Virus record (IMG/VR): IMGVR_UViG_3300031974_002747
Coordinates: 1-27,729 of that record
Length of the DNA stretch: 27,729 nt
Strand: one strand, 5' to 3'
From: a virus
The notes below the pieces were generated by a model. It saw only the letters and a program-made list of their open reading frames with translations. It had not been told where the DNA came from and made no database searches. The translations under genes were made by a program, and so were the position numbers. Below, piece after piece: positions 1-7,141 of this stretch (position 1 is its first letter; every line of letters begins with the position of its first letter).

Positions 1-1
1 A

Positions 2-190
2 GGTCCTCAAAACACTAACCCTGGCCCTCAAGGGGAACCTGGGCCTCAAGGATCTGATGGTCCTCAAGGGCAACCTGGGCCTCAAGGAACTGATGGACCT
101 CAAGGATCTGATGGACCTCAAGGGGCGATAGGTCCTCAAAACACTAACCCCGGTCCTCAAGGGGAGCCTGGACCTAGAGGTAGTGATGGA
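2..190 (+). repeat. 129-bp direct repeat in collagen-like region
   Basis: A block starting GGTCCTCAAAACACTAACC occurs at 2 and again at 131, with about 60 bp of near identity. The differences are mostly synonymous third-base changes. Between the two copies lie shorter repeats built on GGACCTCAAGGATCTGATGG-like units. The period is 43 codons, so repeat gain or loss would keep the frame and change stalk length. Confidence 0.8.
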
Positions 191-1873
191 GCTACGGGTC
201 CGCTAGGTCCTCAAGGCTATACTGGACCTCAAGGGGTAATTGGGCCTAATGGTGGTCACGGATTCAACTATAGATTTAGTTCTACCGTAACTCCGACTGG
301 TATAGGAAACGGTGGAGTAAGGTTTAATAATACTACAATTGGAACTGTGACTCGTATGTATATTCACTACAACGATTTAGCGGCTAATGGAATCAACGGC
401 ACATTAGACAGACTAAGCGAAGTGACTACTACGAATAAGGGTAGATTATTTATAATTGATCAAACAGATGCAACAAACTACTTTGATTTTAATGTAACGA
501 GTGTTGTTGATGTAACAGCTAGTAATTATTATTTATTTAATGGTACTATTGATTCTCCTGATGGAGGCACAACTGTTATAACTGATGTAATTCCAAATAA
601 CACATTAGTATATTTAGATGTTTTACGATCTGGTAACAAGGGAGATATAGGAGACGCTAACGCCCAGCCAAGCATCTGCCGATTTACTGGAATATCTACA
701 ACTTCGACTCCTACAGGGGGTAGTGTTAAAGTAGGTATTTACACTGATGATGGGGTAGGGGGCACTGATTCTAATATCGCAGACCCAACAGCACTAACTA
801 ATGATAGCTTGGCGTTGACCACTCAGTTATTGATCACCTTGCCCTCGACAGATAAGAGAGGTTCATCTATTTACAATCATTTTGAAGCAGCCGGGTTTGG
901 TGATGGCGGTACTTATGATAATGTTGATGGTAATTGGGGATCATTTACTTTAAGAAATAGAGAGTCTGGGAATGAGACTGCATATTATGAGGGTGTTATT
1001 ACAAAAATAAATCAAGTAACTGGAGGAAGCTATACATTAGTTACTGTTTCAGCGCCAGACTATTCTCAGGTTGCAGCGTGGACAGATTTCTTCACCGTTG
1101 GTGACGAGATGTGTATGAACTTTGATCTGCTAGAACTATATAACGACTCCAATCTCGCTGAGTCTATTAAAATGGCAGGAAACATTATAGAGTTCAATAC
1201 TGAAACTTGCTCTGTACCTACTTCCTACGACGCACTGTACTATGACTCTGCTAGAGGTGAGATATCATTCTTATCATATATAAGTGATGATCTTCCCGGA
1301 GGTACGATAAGAGTAGGACTAGGTGAAGGTAGTACAAACATTGTGGAGGGAGATTTTAGAGTCAGCGGCTCTGTAGACGCTGAAAGTGAAAACTCTATCG
1401 TATCGGGAACCACTGTAAAACCAGTATCGTATGTACATTTGCCTTTACCTTATTGGTGGGGTACTCTTACTGGGAATATGACTGCTTCTGCTACTGAAAG
1501 AAATTGGGGTGGTGGAGCTACAGTTGAGGATATTTATCTTGATGGATACTTCTCTTGGAACGATTCTACTGACGAACTAACCATAAACGAGGGTGGTATA
1601 TATCGAGTATCTCTCCACTGCCCACTAACTGTCGCAACCACTCAAACGGTAATCGCCAGACTTTATGTTTACACAAGTTCAGCGTGGACTCAACGATACT
1701 ACACAGAGCATTATGTAAATGCTGCTACGGACCCGTTCGCTATTACATTTGAAGCATTCTTAAATGTCCCTGCAAAAGGTGATAAGATTAAAGTAACACT
1801 TCAAGAAAGCACATCTACCTATAATAATACACCCCTAAGAAACGGAACACTTACCGTTCAAAGGGTATCATGA
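2..1873 (+). CDS. collagen-like tail fibre protein (5' end outside the window)
   Basis: The frame is open from base 2, so the start lies before the window. The first ~85 codons are Gly-X-Y triplets rich in GPQ, GEP, GSD and GTD, the collagen-like pattern that forms trimeric stalks in phage fibres. The triplet register is broken by the heptapeptide GPQNTNP at bases 2 and 131, exactly 43 codons apart. A short GNKGDIGD collagen-like stretch recurs near base 635. The middle is Ser/Thr/Asp/Gly-rich beta-type sequence. The last ~145 residues (from about base 1430) look like a C1q/TNF-type jelly roll: aromatic-rich start YWWGTLTG, then [20 protein letters not shown], ending in LTVQRVS. By family knowledge this suggests a trimeric receptor-binding tip. 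The ATG at 347 is internal, because collagen codons continue in frame upstream of it. The gene ends in ATGATGA, 52 bp from a convergent gene. The fibre role is an inference from composition and context. Confidence 0.85.
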   Translation, partial: GPQNTNPGPQGEPGPQGSDGPQGQPGPQGTDGPQGSDGPQGAIGPQNTNPGPQGEPGPRGSDGATGPLGPQGYTGPQGVIGPNGGHGFNYRFSSTVTPTGIGNGGVRFNNTTIGTVTRMYIHYNDLAANGINGTLDRLSEVTTTNKGRLFIIDQTDATNYFDFNVTSVVDVTASNYYLFNGTIDSPDGGTTVITDVIPNNTLVYLDVLRSGNKGDIGDANAQPSICRFTGISTTSTPTGGSVKVGIYTDDGVGGTDSNIADPTALTNDSLALTTQLLITLPSTDKRGSSIYNHFEAAGFGDGGTYDNVDGNWGSFTLRNRESGNETAYYEGVITKINQVTGGSYTLVTVSAPDYSQVAAWTDFFTVGDEMCMNFDLLELYNDSNLAESIKMAGNIIEFNTETCSVPTSYDALYYDSARGEISFLSYISDDLPGGTIRVGLGEGSTNIVEGDFRVSGSVDAESENSIVSGTTVKPVSYVHLPLPYWWGTLTGNMTASATERNWGGGATVEDIYLDGYFSWNDSTDELTINEGGIYRVSLHCPLTVATTQTVIARLYVYTSSAWTQRYYTEHYVNAATDPFAITFEAFLNVPAKGDKIKVTLQESTSTYNNTPLRNGTLTVQRVS

Positions 1874-1913
1874 TGAAATTTAAATGGCCTAGAACTGCTC
1901 ACTGTTGAGCGGG

Positions 1914-1942
1914 ATCATAGCTGTGCTAGTCTAGCATATGAT
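1914..1942. repeat. nested inverted repeat between convergent genes
   Basis: ATCATA (1914-1919) pairs with TATGAT (1937-1942), and TGCTAG (1924-1929) pairs with CTAGCA (1931-1936). GCTG is left as a bulge. It lies between the end of the fibre gene and the end of the minus-strand 75-aa gene, and overlaps the latter's stop. A bidirectional terminator is possible by position, but no T-tract follows on either strand. A protein-binding palindrome is equally possible. Confidence 0.4.
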
Positions 1943-2153
1943 TCCTCTTTAGCAGCTTGATCAGACGCTTTACGAAGTTCATTCTGAATGCCGAAAGCGT
2001 TGTAATAGTGTTGTCAATAACTGCTAAGTTCTTCTCACTCACTTCTTTTGAGTGAATGATCTCTTCGATCTGCTTGATAAGGAACTCTAGATTCTGTATG
2101 TCTGGGTCATTAAGCTGGCCTGTTCCTTTTTGTAAATCACTGATCTTCTTCAT
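1926..2153 (-). CDS. 75-aa protein of unknown function downstream of the helicase
   Basis: I do not recognise this protein. The frame could be read further upstream (to 2270), but that would run through the 3' end of the helicase gene. The ATG at 2153 has a good ribosome site (CAAGGA, 4 nt upstream) and overlaps the helicase end by 17 nt, the usual phage coupling. The product begins MKKISDLQKG and is dominated by charged and hydrophobic helix (NLEFLIKQIEEIIHSKEV, then a basic C-terminal FVKRLIKLLKRN). It looks like a small helical, possibly nucleic-acid- or partner-binding protein. In T4 the recombination mediator gene uvsY lies shortly downstream of uvsW. This protein is about half the length of UvsY and I see no clear sequence match, so I do not assign it. 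Confidence 0.65.
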   Translation of the reverse strand: MKKISDLQKGTGQLNDPDIQNLEFLIKQIEEIIHSKEVSEKNLAVIDNTITTLSAFRMNFVKRLIKLLKRNHMLD

Positions 2154-3519
2154 AGTCCTTGATTTCGTGTCCTTCTTTTCTGTAGTATGAGAACCTTGAT
2201 TTTGAGTGGTCCTTAAGATACCTTTCTTCATCTGCGAAGTCGTAGATATATACTTGCTCTTTAGATTCATGCTTTCTCAGAGCGCGTCCTAGAGCCTGTA
2301 GTGTAGCAATTTCAGACTTCATACCTCTTGCGTTAATTAGGTGTGTCACTTCTTGAATGTTCACACCCGTTTGTAGGATCTTTGTGCCGATTAGAACTGT
2401 GCCTTCTGGATTCTTCCTGAACCAATCAATCGCTTGATACCTCTCGCCCAGACTGTTAGCACCTTCGATATACCTACAAGTGTTGCCTAGCTTATCCATC
2501 AACCACTCTCCGTGTGCTAGAGATTTGGTTAGAATCAAGATACGGGGCTTTTTATGCTCGACCATGATTTGAGCCACAATATCTAGTATCTTCTGGTTAC
2601 GCTCCTCGTTCTCCACGATGTAGGTTTCATAGGCGGTTTGGTAGTCCATCTCGATGTCTGCCCCAGCAGCCTTGTATTTACGCCTTACACGGTGAATGAG
2701 GGGCTTTGTGAGTGTACCATCGTCTACGAGATCAGCGGTCTGCACGACCTCCCACACGCGCCCTAGAGCGCCTTCTAGGTTGTGTCGGCCAATATCATCA
2801 GAAGGGGGCGTAGCGGTGAATCCGATGCGGTAGTCGGCGTTAGGGAAGGACTGGAGGGCTCCTAGAGTGAGCTTGCCATTACAGAACTCATGACACTCAT
2901 CAACCATCAAGACCTCTGCCTGACCTACATGGCTGTCGATGATATGCTCAATACTTTGCACGGTGCAGAGCATGATATCGCCCTCGATGAACCCATCACC
3001 AAAGCAAAGACCCACACTGTCAAAATGGCAGACTTCTGTAAAGAACTCGTATGTCTGGGTAAGGAGTTGCTTGGCGTTGAATAGAATAACAATCTTCCTG
3101 CCCTGCTTGCGTAAAGCTTGGACAGCAGCAGCCATGATAAGTGTCTTACCCGAACCAGTAGGAGATTTTACCACGCCCCGCTTCTCCTGTCTTATCTTTT
3201 CTATAAACTCCTCTTGATAGTCGTAGAGGTCGAACCCCTCTATTTGGTGGTCAGCAAGGTCAAGTGATCCCGTCTTGTCGATGATCTCAGGTGTACACTC
3301 TACCTTTTCTAGATCAGCTAGGATACGAGGTAGGAGTCCTGTGCGGAAGGTGCCACCATTGGTAATGAACTGCTTTGTACCATTCCAGCGATGTGAGCGA
3401 TAGTTTCTTGAATATTCCGCTCCGGGCACGCGAAAGCTATATAGAGTTACCAAGGCTGACAGCAGCTTTGGATTATCCGTAAATATTTTTGATTTTTGTG
3501 TGCCTACCTCTATCTGCAT
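2137..3519 (-). CDS. uvsW: UvsW-type superfamily 2 DNA/RNA helicase
   Basis: 460 aa. By family knowledge, UvsW unwinds R-loops and branched DNA, moves Holliday junctions, and shifts T4 from origin- to recombination-primed replication. Helicase motifs are complete: Walker A SPTGSGKT (119-126), DECH box (207-210), FTATP (234-238), motif V GTKILQTGVN (378-387) and motif VI QALGRALRKH (408-417), close to the QTIGRVLRKH I recall in T4 UvsW. The N-terminal ~100 residues (MQIEV at the start, FRVPGAEYSRNYRSHRWNG at 29-47) match the layout of the small T4 UvsW N-terminal domain. This supports the ATG at 3519 over an in-frame ATG at 3642, which would run through the opposing chaperone gene. No Shine-Dalgarno site precedes 3519. 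Instead TATAATA ends 5 nt upstream. The next gene overlaps its end. Confidence 0.92.
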   Translation of the reverse strand: MQIEVGTQKSKIFTDNPKLLSALVTLYSFRVPGAEYSRNYRSHRWNGTKQFITNGGTFRTGLLPRILADLEKVECTPEIIDKTGSLDLADHQIEGFDLYDYQEEFIEKIRQEKRGVVKSPTGSGKTLIMAAAVQALRKQGRKIVILFNAKQLLTQTYEFFTEVCHFDSVGLCFGDGFIEGDIMLCTVQSIEHIIDSHVGQAEVLMVDECHEFCNGKLTLGALQSFPNADYRIGFTATPPSDDIGRHNLEGALGRVWEVVQTADLVDDGTLTKPLIHRVRRKYKAAGADIEMDYQTAYETYIVENEERNQKILDIVAQIMVEHKKPRILILTKSLAHGEWLMDKLGNTCRYIEGANSLGERYQAIDWFRKNPEGTVLIGTKILQTGVNIQEVTHLINARGMKSEIATLQALGRALRKHESKEQVYIYDFADEERYLKDHSKSRFSYYRKEGHEIKDYEEDQ

Positions 3520-3560
3520 CAATCTATTATAGATGAGAATCCTTTTTTGAGGAATTTTAT
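3520..3560. promoter_or_regulatory. divergent promoter region between helicase and chaperone genes
   Basis: These 41 bp must hold the nearby start signals of two opposite genes. CTATTATAG at 3524-3532 reads CTATAATAG on the minus strand, a plausible -10 or T4-late-type element for the helicase, ending 4 nt before its ATG. Toward the plus gene there is a T-run and GAGGAA (3550-3555), a good ribosome site 5 nt before the ATG at 3561. Promoter assignment is by inspection only. Confidence 0.4.
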
Positions 3561-4316
3561 ATGACAAGAAAATCCGAAACAAAATCCACAGAACAACTGT
3601 CTGAGGATGATATTCTAGAGCTACTACTAAAGGACGCACCAAAATCTGAAGAAATCGAACTCGATCTCCCTTCCAAGTGCGTTGGCTATAAGAGTCTTAA
3701 CGGCAAAGCTCCCATGCTTCGCCCCATGACCTTTGATGACGAGAAAGCTCTCATGAACCCAAACAACCAAGGCGATGCTATGAATAAGCTCATCGCTCGT
3801 TGTTTGTCTAACATTTCCATCTCTGAGCTATACCAAGCCGATAAACTATACATCATGCTCAAGCTTAGAGAGATTTCATACGGCGATGATTATCCTGTAG
3901 AGATTACTTGTCCAGCCTGTTCAAAGGAATCTAAAGTGGCTTTCAAACTATCCTCTCTCAATGTGAACTATGTTGAAGATGATTTCTCTGATCCTATGGA
4001 AATCGAGCTACCAGTCCTTAAGCATAAGGTCGGTATAAGATTACCTAGAGTTAAGGATGAGCGGTATTTTGAAACCACTGATATCGCGCTCTCTAACCTT
4101 TGGAGATTCGTAGAGTATATCAACGAGTACGATCAGAAAACGCTTATTTCTAAGTTCTTAGAGAAGCTCCCCCTCCGTGACGCGCACGCGGTCCTGTCTG
4201 CCCTTTCTGGAAAGCAATTTGGCATTGATACTCAGGTACACTTCCTGTGCCAATACTGCAACACCAAGACAAGGATGGAGATGCCTATTACTTCTGATTT
4301 TTTTACGACGAACTAA
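3561..4316 (+). CDS. 26: gp26-like baseplate hub assembly chaperone (zero-frame product)
   Basis: 251 aa, resembling the T4 gp26 baseplate protein family: the LRPMTFDDEKALM segment (53-65) and LREISYGDD (102-110) match what I recall of it. Two Cys pairs, CPAC (117-120) and CQYC (230-233), form a likely zinc ribbon. In T4, gp26 is needed for hub assembly, and by position it is the counterpart of the tape-measure chaperones of other phages. The ATG at 3561 follows GAGGAA. The zero frame ends TCT GAT TTT TTT ACG ACG AAC TAA. The seven-T run 12 nt before the stop is a classic slippery heptamer, and a -1 shift there gives a 312-aa product (next entries). This parallels the lambda G/GT chaperones. 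Unlike the usual arrangement, the tape measure gene lies about 3.7 kb further on, beyond primase and nuclease genes. Confidence 0.82.
   Translation: MTRKSETKSTEQLSEDDILELLLKDAPKSEEIELDLPSKCVGYKSLNGKAPMLRPMTFDDEKALMNPNNQGDAMNKLIARCLSNISISELYQADKLYIMLKLREISYGDDYPVEITCPACSKESKVAFKLSSLNVNYVEDDFSDPMEIELPVLKHKVGIRLPRVKDERYFETTDIALSNLWRFVEYINEYDQKTLISKFLEKLPLRDAHAVLSALSGKQFGIDTQVHFLCQYCNTKTRMEMPITSDFFTTN
4298..4304 (+). promoter_or_regulatory. -1 programmed frameshift slippery heptamer T TTT TTT
   Basis: In the zero frame the bases read GAT TTT TTT, so 4298-4304 is exactly X XXY YYZ with all T. The -1 frame has a TGA at 4295-4297, directly before the run, and is then open for 64 codons to a TAG at 4496-4498. 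The zero-frame stop follows 9 nt after the run. A purine-rich AAGGATGGAG at 4271-4280, about 17 nt upstream, could act as an internal Shine-Dalgarno stimulator. Perfect 8-bp stem arms lie downstream at 4342-4349 and 4368-4375. Confidence 0.75.
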
Positions 4317-4498
4317 AACAGGTTCTAGATGAACAAGACTTGCACCTTCAAGCCTATATATTGGTGAGAAGGTGCCGATTCTCCTATTCCGATGTTCGTG
4401 GGATGACAAAGAGAGATCGTAATGCTTTCTTGAAACTGTACGAAGAAGAGGTACAGAGGGAATCTGATGCAATTAAACAACACAACTCTCGTAGATAG
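4304..4498 (+). CDS. gp51-like C-terminal extension made by -1 frameshift from the gp26-like gene
   Basis: Read in the -1 frame from the slippery run, these 64 codons begin YDELKQVLDEQDLHLQAYIL, continue with FSYSDVRGMTKRDRNAFLKL and end EEEVQRESDAIKQHNSRR. The composition is that of a real protein: amphipathic, with a helix-turn-helix look. It fits the pattern I recall for short gp51-type hub assembly proteins of T4-like phages (Phe-Ser-aromatic, then Arg, then Phe/Trp, then an acidic helix ending near Glu-Ala-Ile). In T4, gene 51 directly follows gene 26. The segment has no ribosome site and no start before the ATG at 4403, so translation as a 312-aa fusion (248 + 64) is the best reading. 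The alternative is a separate 31-aa peptide from 4403. It overlaps the next gene by 32 nt. Confidence 0.72.
   Translation, partial: YDELKQVLDEQDLHLQAYILVRRCRFSYSDVRGMTKRDRNAFLKLYEEEVQRESDAIKQHNSRR
4342..4375 (+). repeat. 8-bp perfect inverted repeat downstream of the frameshift site
   Basis: GCACCTTC (4342-4349) and GAAGGTGC (4368-4375) are exact reverse complements with an 18-nt spacer. In the mRNA they could form a hairpin starting 37 nt after the slippery run. That is further than the usual 5-9 nt spacer of a stimulatory structure, so a role in frameshifting or in control of the next gene is only a possibility. Confidence 0.4.
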
Positions 4499-5396
4499 GC
4501 AAAACCGCCCTCAAGTTAATCAGAGGGTCGGTCTTAAGATTTATTTCATAAACGATGGCGAATATGTCGATCCTTACGAGGTCAGCAGTGTTAAACTATT
4601 TAAGAAGTCTGCTGTTGTTTCTGGTACGGTTCTAGACTCTGATGAGCGCCTAGTAAGCTCCACTCCTCTAATGACCTTTGCGGCTAGTGAAACACTTACC
4701 TCAGACTCCGCATTCGATACTAGCAATTACACGCCAGCAACAGATGCTAGTGGTATCTTTAGAGTTAGCAAGGGTGAGTATGTCGTAGTCCTCGATCAGA
4801 TCTTAGACTCCTCTGGTTTTGATGAGACCACCTCTAGTGTCGGTCACTCAAACACTCTTAGTGCGGTTACAGACTATGTTGATATTTGGACGGTCAAACT
4901 AACCTCCGCTTCAAAGTATCAAGTAATCATCAATAACTTTAAGTTATACGAAGATACCTTCTTCGCTATAACTGAGCCTTTGATGTTCAAGCCTCAGAAC
5001 ACTTTATATAACAAGCATCTGAGACTTGGAGAAAAAGTTGACCTTAGAATTGGCACAGAGATTGGTGTCATGAATGAGGATATTACGGAAGAGATTAAGA
5101 ACATATTCAAAACTTCCATAATCAACAATGCTTCACTTGAGATCAAGAAAGTGAATCAAGATCACAACTTTGATGGACCCTTTACTGTTAGCGGGTTCAG
5201 CGATACATCAAGCCTCACAAGCATAAGCTCAGATAATACGATTAGTATGTCTTTCGATACTAATAATCTGACCAGCTTGGCGGCGTTCCAACTCGGAAAC
5301 TTCGGGAGCGTGACTGGGACTTACAGCGTGCAGGTAAAGTATAATTTACTTAACCAGACGATAATAAGTCCACTGTTCTATCTCACAGTGTCGTAA
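4467..5396 (+). CDS. probable virion structural protein of unknown role
   Basis: 309 aa, not recognised. The ATG at 4467 follows GAGGGAATCTG, a good ribosome site, and lies inside the end of the -1 frameshift extension, so the two are probably translationally coupled. The sequence is beta-rich and Ser/Thr/Asp/Asn-rich, with no signal peptide or membrane segment. The segment from about residue 150 (YQVIINNFKLYEDTFFAITE) to the C-terminal SVQVKYNLLNQTIISPLFYL looks like stacked immunoglobulin-like or baseplate-type beta domains. Its position next to the gp26/gp51-like gene suggests a tail or baseplate component. The 3' end overlaps the convergent primase gene by 14 nt, leaving no room for a terminator. 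Confidence 0.7.
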   Translation: MQLNNTTLVDRQNRPQVNQRVGLKIYFINDGEYVDPYEVSSVKLFKKSAVVSGTVLDSDERLVSSTPLMTFAASETLTSDSAFDTSNYTPATDASGIFRVSKGEYVVVLDQILDSSGFDETTSSVGHSNTLSAVTDYVDIWTVKLTSASKYQVIINNFKLYEDTFFAITEPLMFKPQNTLYNKHLRLGEKVDLRIGTEIGVMNEDITEEIKNIFKTSIINNASLEIKKVNQDHNFDGPFTVSGFSDTSSLTSISSDNTISMSFDTNNLTSLAAFQLGNFGSVTGTYSVQVKYNLLNQTIISPLFYLTVS

Positions 5397-6354
5397 GGAG
5401 GTGATCAATGAGGTAGTCGTAGTCATACGGCTTCGTATCGCTACGAACATATTCCTGTAGGTTGTACCCTTGGATATGTGCTTCGTTCCAGTCCTTGTAT
5501 CTCGAAGGGGGATGGCAGATGTAGAGGTCTGCCATCCTTTTTAGTTTCCGAAGATAATCGAAACGAGTGATACCTTTCTTACCAGCGTCGTCATTGTCAT
5601 AGCCGATAATGATCTTGCCTTTGAAGGTAGATAGCTGTTCGATCTGGTGATCGGAGACCGAACAGCCTTGCGTGCAGGTTGCATTGACGCCCTGAATCTG
5701 GAGGGCAATCGCGTCAAGCGGACCTTCGCAAATTACAAGGTGATCAGCAGATTCATCGTAGTCGTAGAGTACATGAGATGAACTAGGCCAGCCTTCAGAC
5801 GAGGCCGGGTTTAAGTATTTAGGTGTCTCGTCCTGCAAAGTACGAGCTTGGTAATAAAAAATCTCCTCTCCGTAAGGAATAATTAGGCGACCAGAGGTAC
5901 GCCCTTCCATTGAGAGGAAGAACTTGCGCTTACCGTCCCAGAGCTTACGGGACTGGAGGAAGTTCCACGCACGCACACGATGGCTTTCAGGGCTGATAGC
6001 ATCATGCTCAGTGATCTCAGAAAGGGTCAGGTCAACACGCTCTACAGGTTCCTCGATGAAATCCTCAGTGTACTTGTCCTCGTTCTCAAGCTGCTTGAAG
6101 GCCAGATCCTTGTGTGCCTGCGAGAAGGTCTTGCCCTCAAGAAATGCGTACAGAGAGACGAAGTTACCACGGTTGCCCGTCTTGAAGCACTGGAATAGCC
6201 CAGTGTTAAGATTGATGGACATGTGCTTCTTCCAATCGTCAGCTATAAATATAGAGGGAACAATAAGCTCGGTGCTATCGGAGGATATTCTCCGATTACT
6301 CTTGAACTTTTCGAGCAGGTAATCTCTAATAAACTGAGGTGAAACCATGTTCAT
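5383..6354 (-). CDS. 61: gp61-like DNA primase with TOPRIM domain and degenerate zinc region
   Basis: 323 aa. It makes RNA primers for lagging-strand synthesis and would work with the replicative helicase (not in this window). Order: an N-terminal CHC2-like region (about 25-80, including MSINLNTGLFQCFKTGNRGN), a DnaG-type polymerase segment RLIIPYGEEIFYYQARTL (156-173) with PKYLNP (178-183), and a TOPRIM domain with ICEGPLDAIALQ (catalytic Glu210) and the acidic GYDNDDAGKKG (Asp253, Asp255). The zinc ligands are nearly all missing. Where a C-x2-H/C pair is expected the sequence has VPSIFIADD, and only Cys56 of the second pair remains. The start at 6354 has GGAG 9 nt upstream; a second in-frame ATG lies at 6348. 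Either start overlaps the start of the divergent nuclease gene. Confidence 0.88.
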   Translation of the reverse strand: MNMVSPQFIRDYLLEKFKSNRRISSDSTELIVPSIFIADDWKKHMSINLNTGLFQCFKTGNRGNFVSLYAFLEGKTFSQAHKDLAFKQLENEDKYTEDFIEEPVERVDLTLSEITEHDAISPESHRVRAWNFLQSRKLWDGKRKFFLSMEGRTSGRLIIPYGEEIFYYQARTLQDETPKYLNPASSEGWPSSSHVLYDYDESADHLVICEGPLDAIALQIQGVNATCTQGCSVSDHQIEQLSTFKGKIIIGYDNDDAGKKGITRFDYLRKLKRMADLYICHPPSRYKDWNEAHIQGYNLQEYVRSDTKPYDYDYLIDHLLTTL

Positions 6355-7141
6355 AAATACTATCTCCGAGTCGAAATCAAAAATTTACAGTGAGTGCCAC
6401 TTGAAGTACAAGTACCGTTACATTAACCGCTACGAAGAGGAGGCTGGTAATGCTGATGCTCTGCATTTCGGTTCGTACATTCATAGGATTCTTGAGTTGG
6501 GTGTTGATGCCAGTGGTGTTGACCAGCTTCGTATAATAGCCGATGACGAGAGAAAAAACTACGACTTTCCCGATTCTATGTTAGGGCGGGTCGAGCGGTG
6601 CCTCAAGAACTTCTTCGAGTTCAACAAGAACCTATCGGAGACTGTAGCGACCGAGATGGTCTACGAAGTGGTTTACGATCAGGAGAAGGACATCCGACTC
6701 AATGGTGTGATCGACCGTATCGTCAAGGGAAAGGATGGGTCTTACCTTATCATTGATTACAAAACATCCAAGCGAGAGCTTTCAGAAGTGGACCTCTTTC
6801 AGGACCGCCAGCTACAAGGTTACGCCTACGCTATCCACAAGATGATGAAGGTGCCTCTCGATAAGATTGTTGTGGCCCACTTCTACCCGCTGACTGGTAA
6901 CTTCGTACATGTTAAGTTTTTTCCAAGCCAGATCAAGCAGTACCTTTCAGAGAAGGTTAAACAGGTCTGGGATATCCGTAAAAAGAAAAAGGACGAGTTC
7001 AAGGCCAGCCGGAACAACTTCTGTAATTGGTGCGGCTACAAGAAACTCTGTCCTGAGTTCAACGATCAGATGGTGATCAATAAAAGGCTTGAGAAGCTAG
7101 ATGAAGAAAAGCGCAAGAATCCCAACAAGAAGAAAAAATGA
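6347..7141 (+). CDS. PD-(D/E)XK nuclease of the Cas4/AddB type with iron-sulphur cysteines
   Basis: 264 aa. It carries the RecB-family nuclease motifs: His46 in HFGSYIHRILE, Asp123 in NGVIDRI, Asp137-x-Lys139 in LIIDYKTSK, and QLQGY (155-159). Cys17 plus Cys226, Cys229 and Cys235 (NFCNWCGYKKLC) match the one-plus-three cysteine layout that binds a 4Fe-4S cluster in Cas4 and AddB. The likely role is a DNA exonuclease in phage recombination, replication or host DNA breakdown. A Cas4 role in CRISPR is unlikely because no array or other cas gene is present. The ATG at 6347 follows GAGGTGAAACC. The first 8 nt overlap the divergent primase gene, so its promoter must lie within the primase coding sequence. 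The C-terminus is a Lys-rich tail that overlaps an opposing small gene candidate. Confidence 0.88.
   Translation: MFINTISESKSKIYSECHLKYKYRYINRYEEEAGNADALHFGSYIHRILELGVDASGVDQLRIIADDERKNYDFPDSMLGRVERCLKNFFEFNKNLSETVATEMVYEVVYDQEKDIRLNGVIDRIVKGKDGSYLIIDYKTSKRELSEVDLFQDRQLQGYAYAIHKMMKVPLDKIVVAHFYPLTGNFVHVKFFPSQIKQYLSEKVKQVWDIRKKKKDEFKASRNNFCNWCGYKKLCPEFNDQMVINKRLEKLDEEKRKNPNKKKK

Noticed and set aside
1873-1908. 11-codon plus-strand frame after the fibre gene ([11 protein letters not shown])
   Set aside because: Too short and with no supporting signal. The ATGATGA overlap alone is not evidence.
2154-2270. Longer version (114 aa) of the 75-aa minus-strand protein
   Set aside because: It would overlap the helicase 3' end by 134 nt. 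The internal ATG at 2153 has a good ribosome site and a normal 17-nt overlap.
3520-3642. Longer helicase reading with 41 extra N-terminal residues from ATG 3642
   Set aside because: It would lie antisense inside the chaperone gene and across the divergent promoter gap. The homology to the UvsW N-terminal domain begins at the ATG at 3519.
4158-4472. 104-aa minus-strand frame across the chaperone junction
   Set aside because: It is antisense to the chaperone gene and its -1 extension, which explain the region. Low-complexity shadow product.
4403-4498. Independent 31-aa gene starting at ATG 4403
   Set aside because: No ribosome site, and the protein-like sequence begins 33 codons earlier at the slippery run, so frameshift expression explains it better.
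6347-7141. Cas4 of a CRISPR-Cas system
   Set aside because: The motifs fit Cas4, but no repeat array or other cas gene is in the window and the neighbours are phage replication and tail genes.
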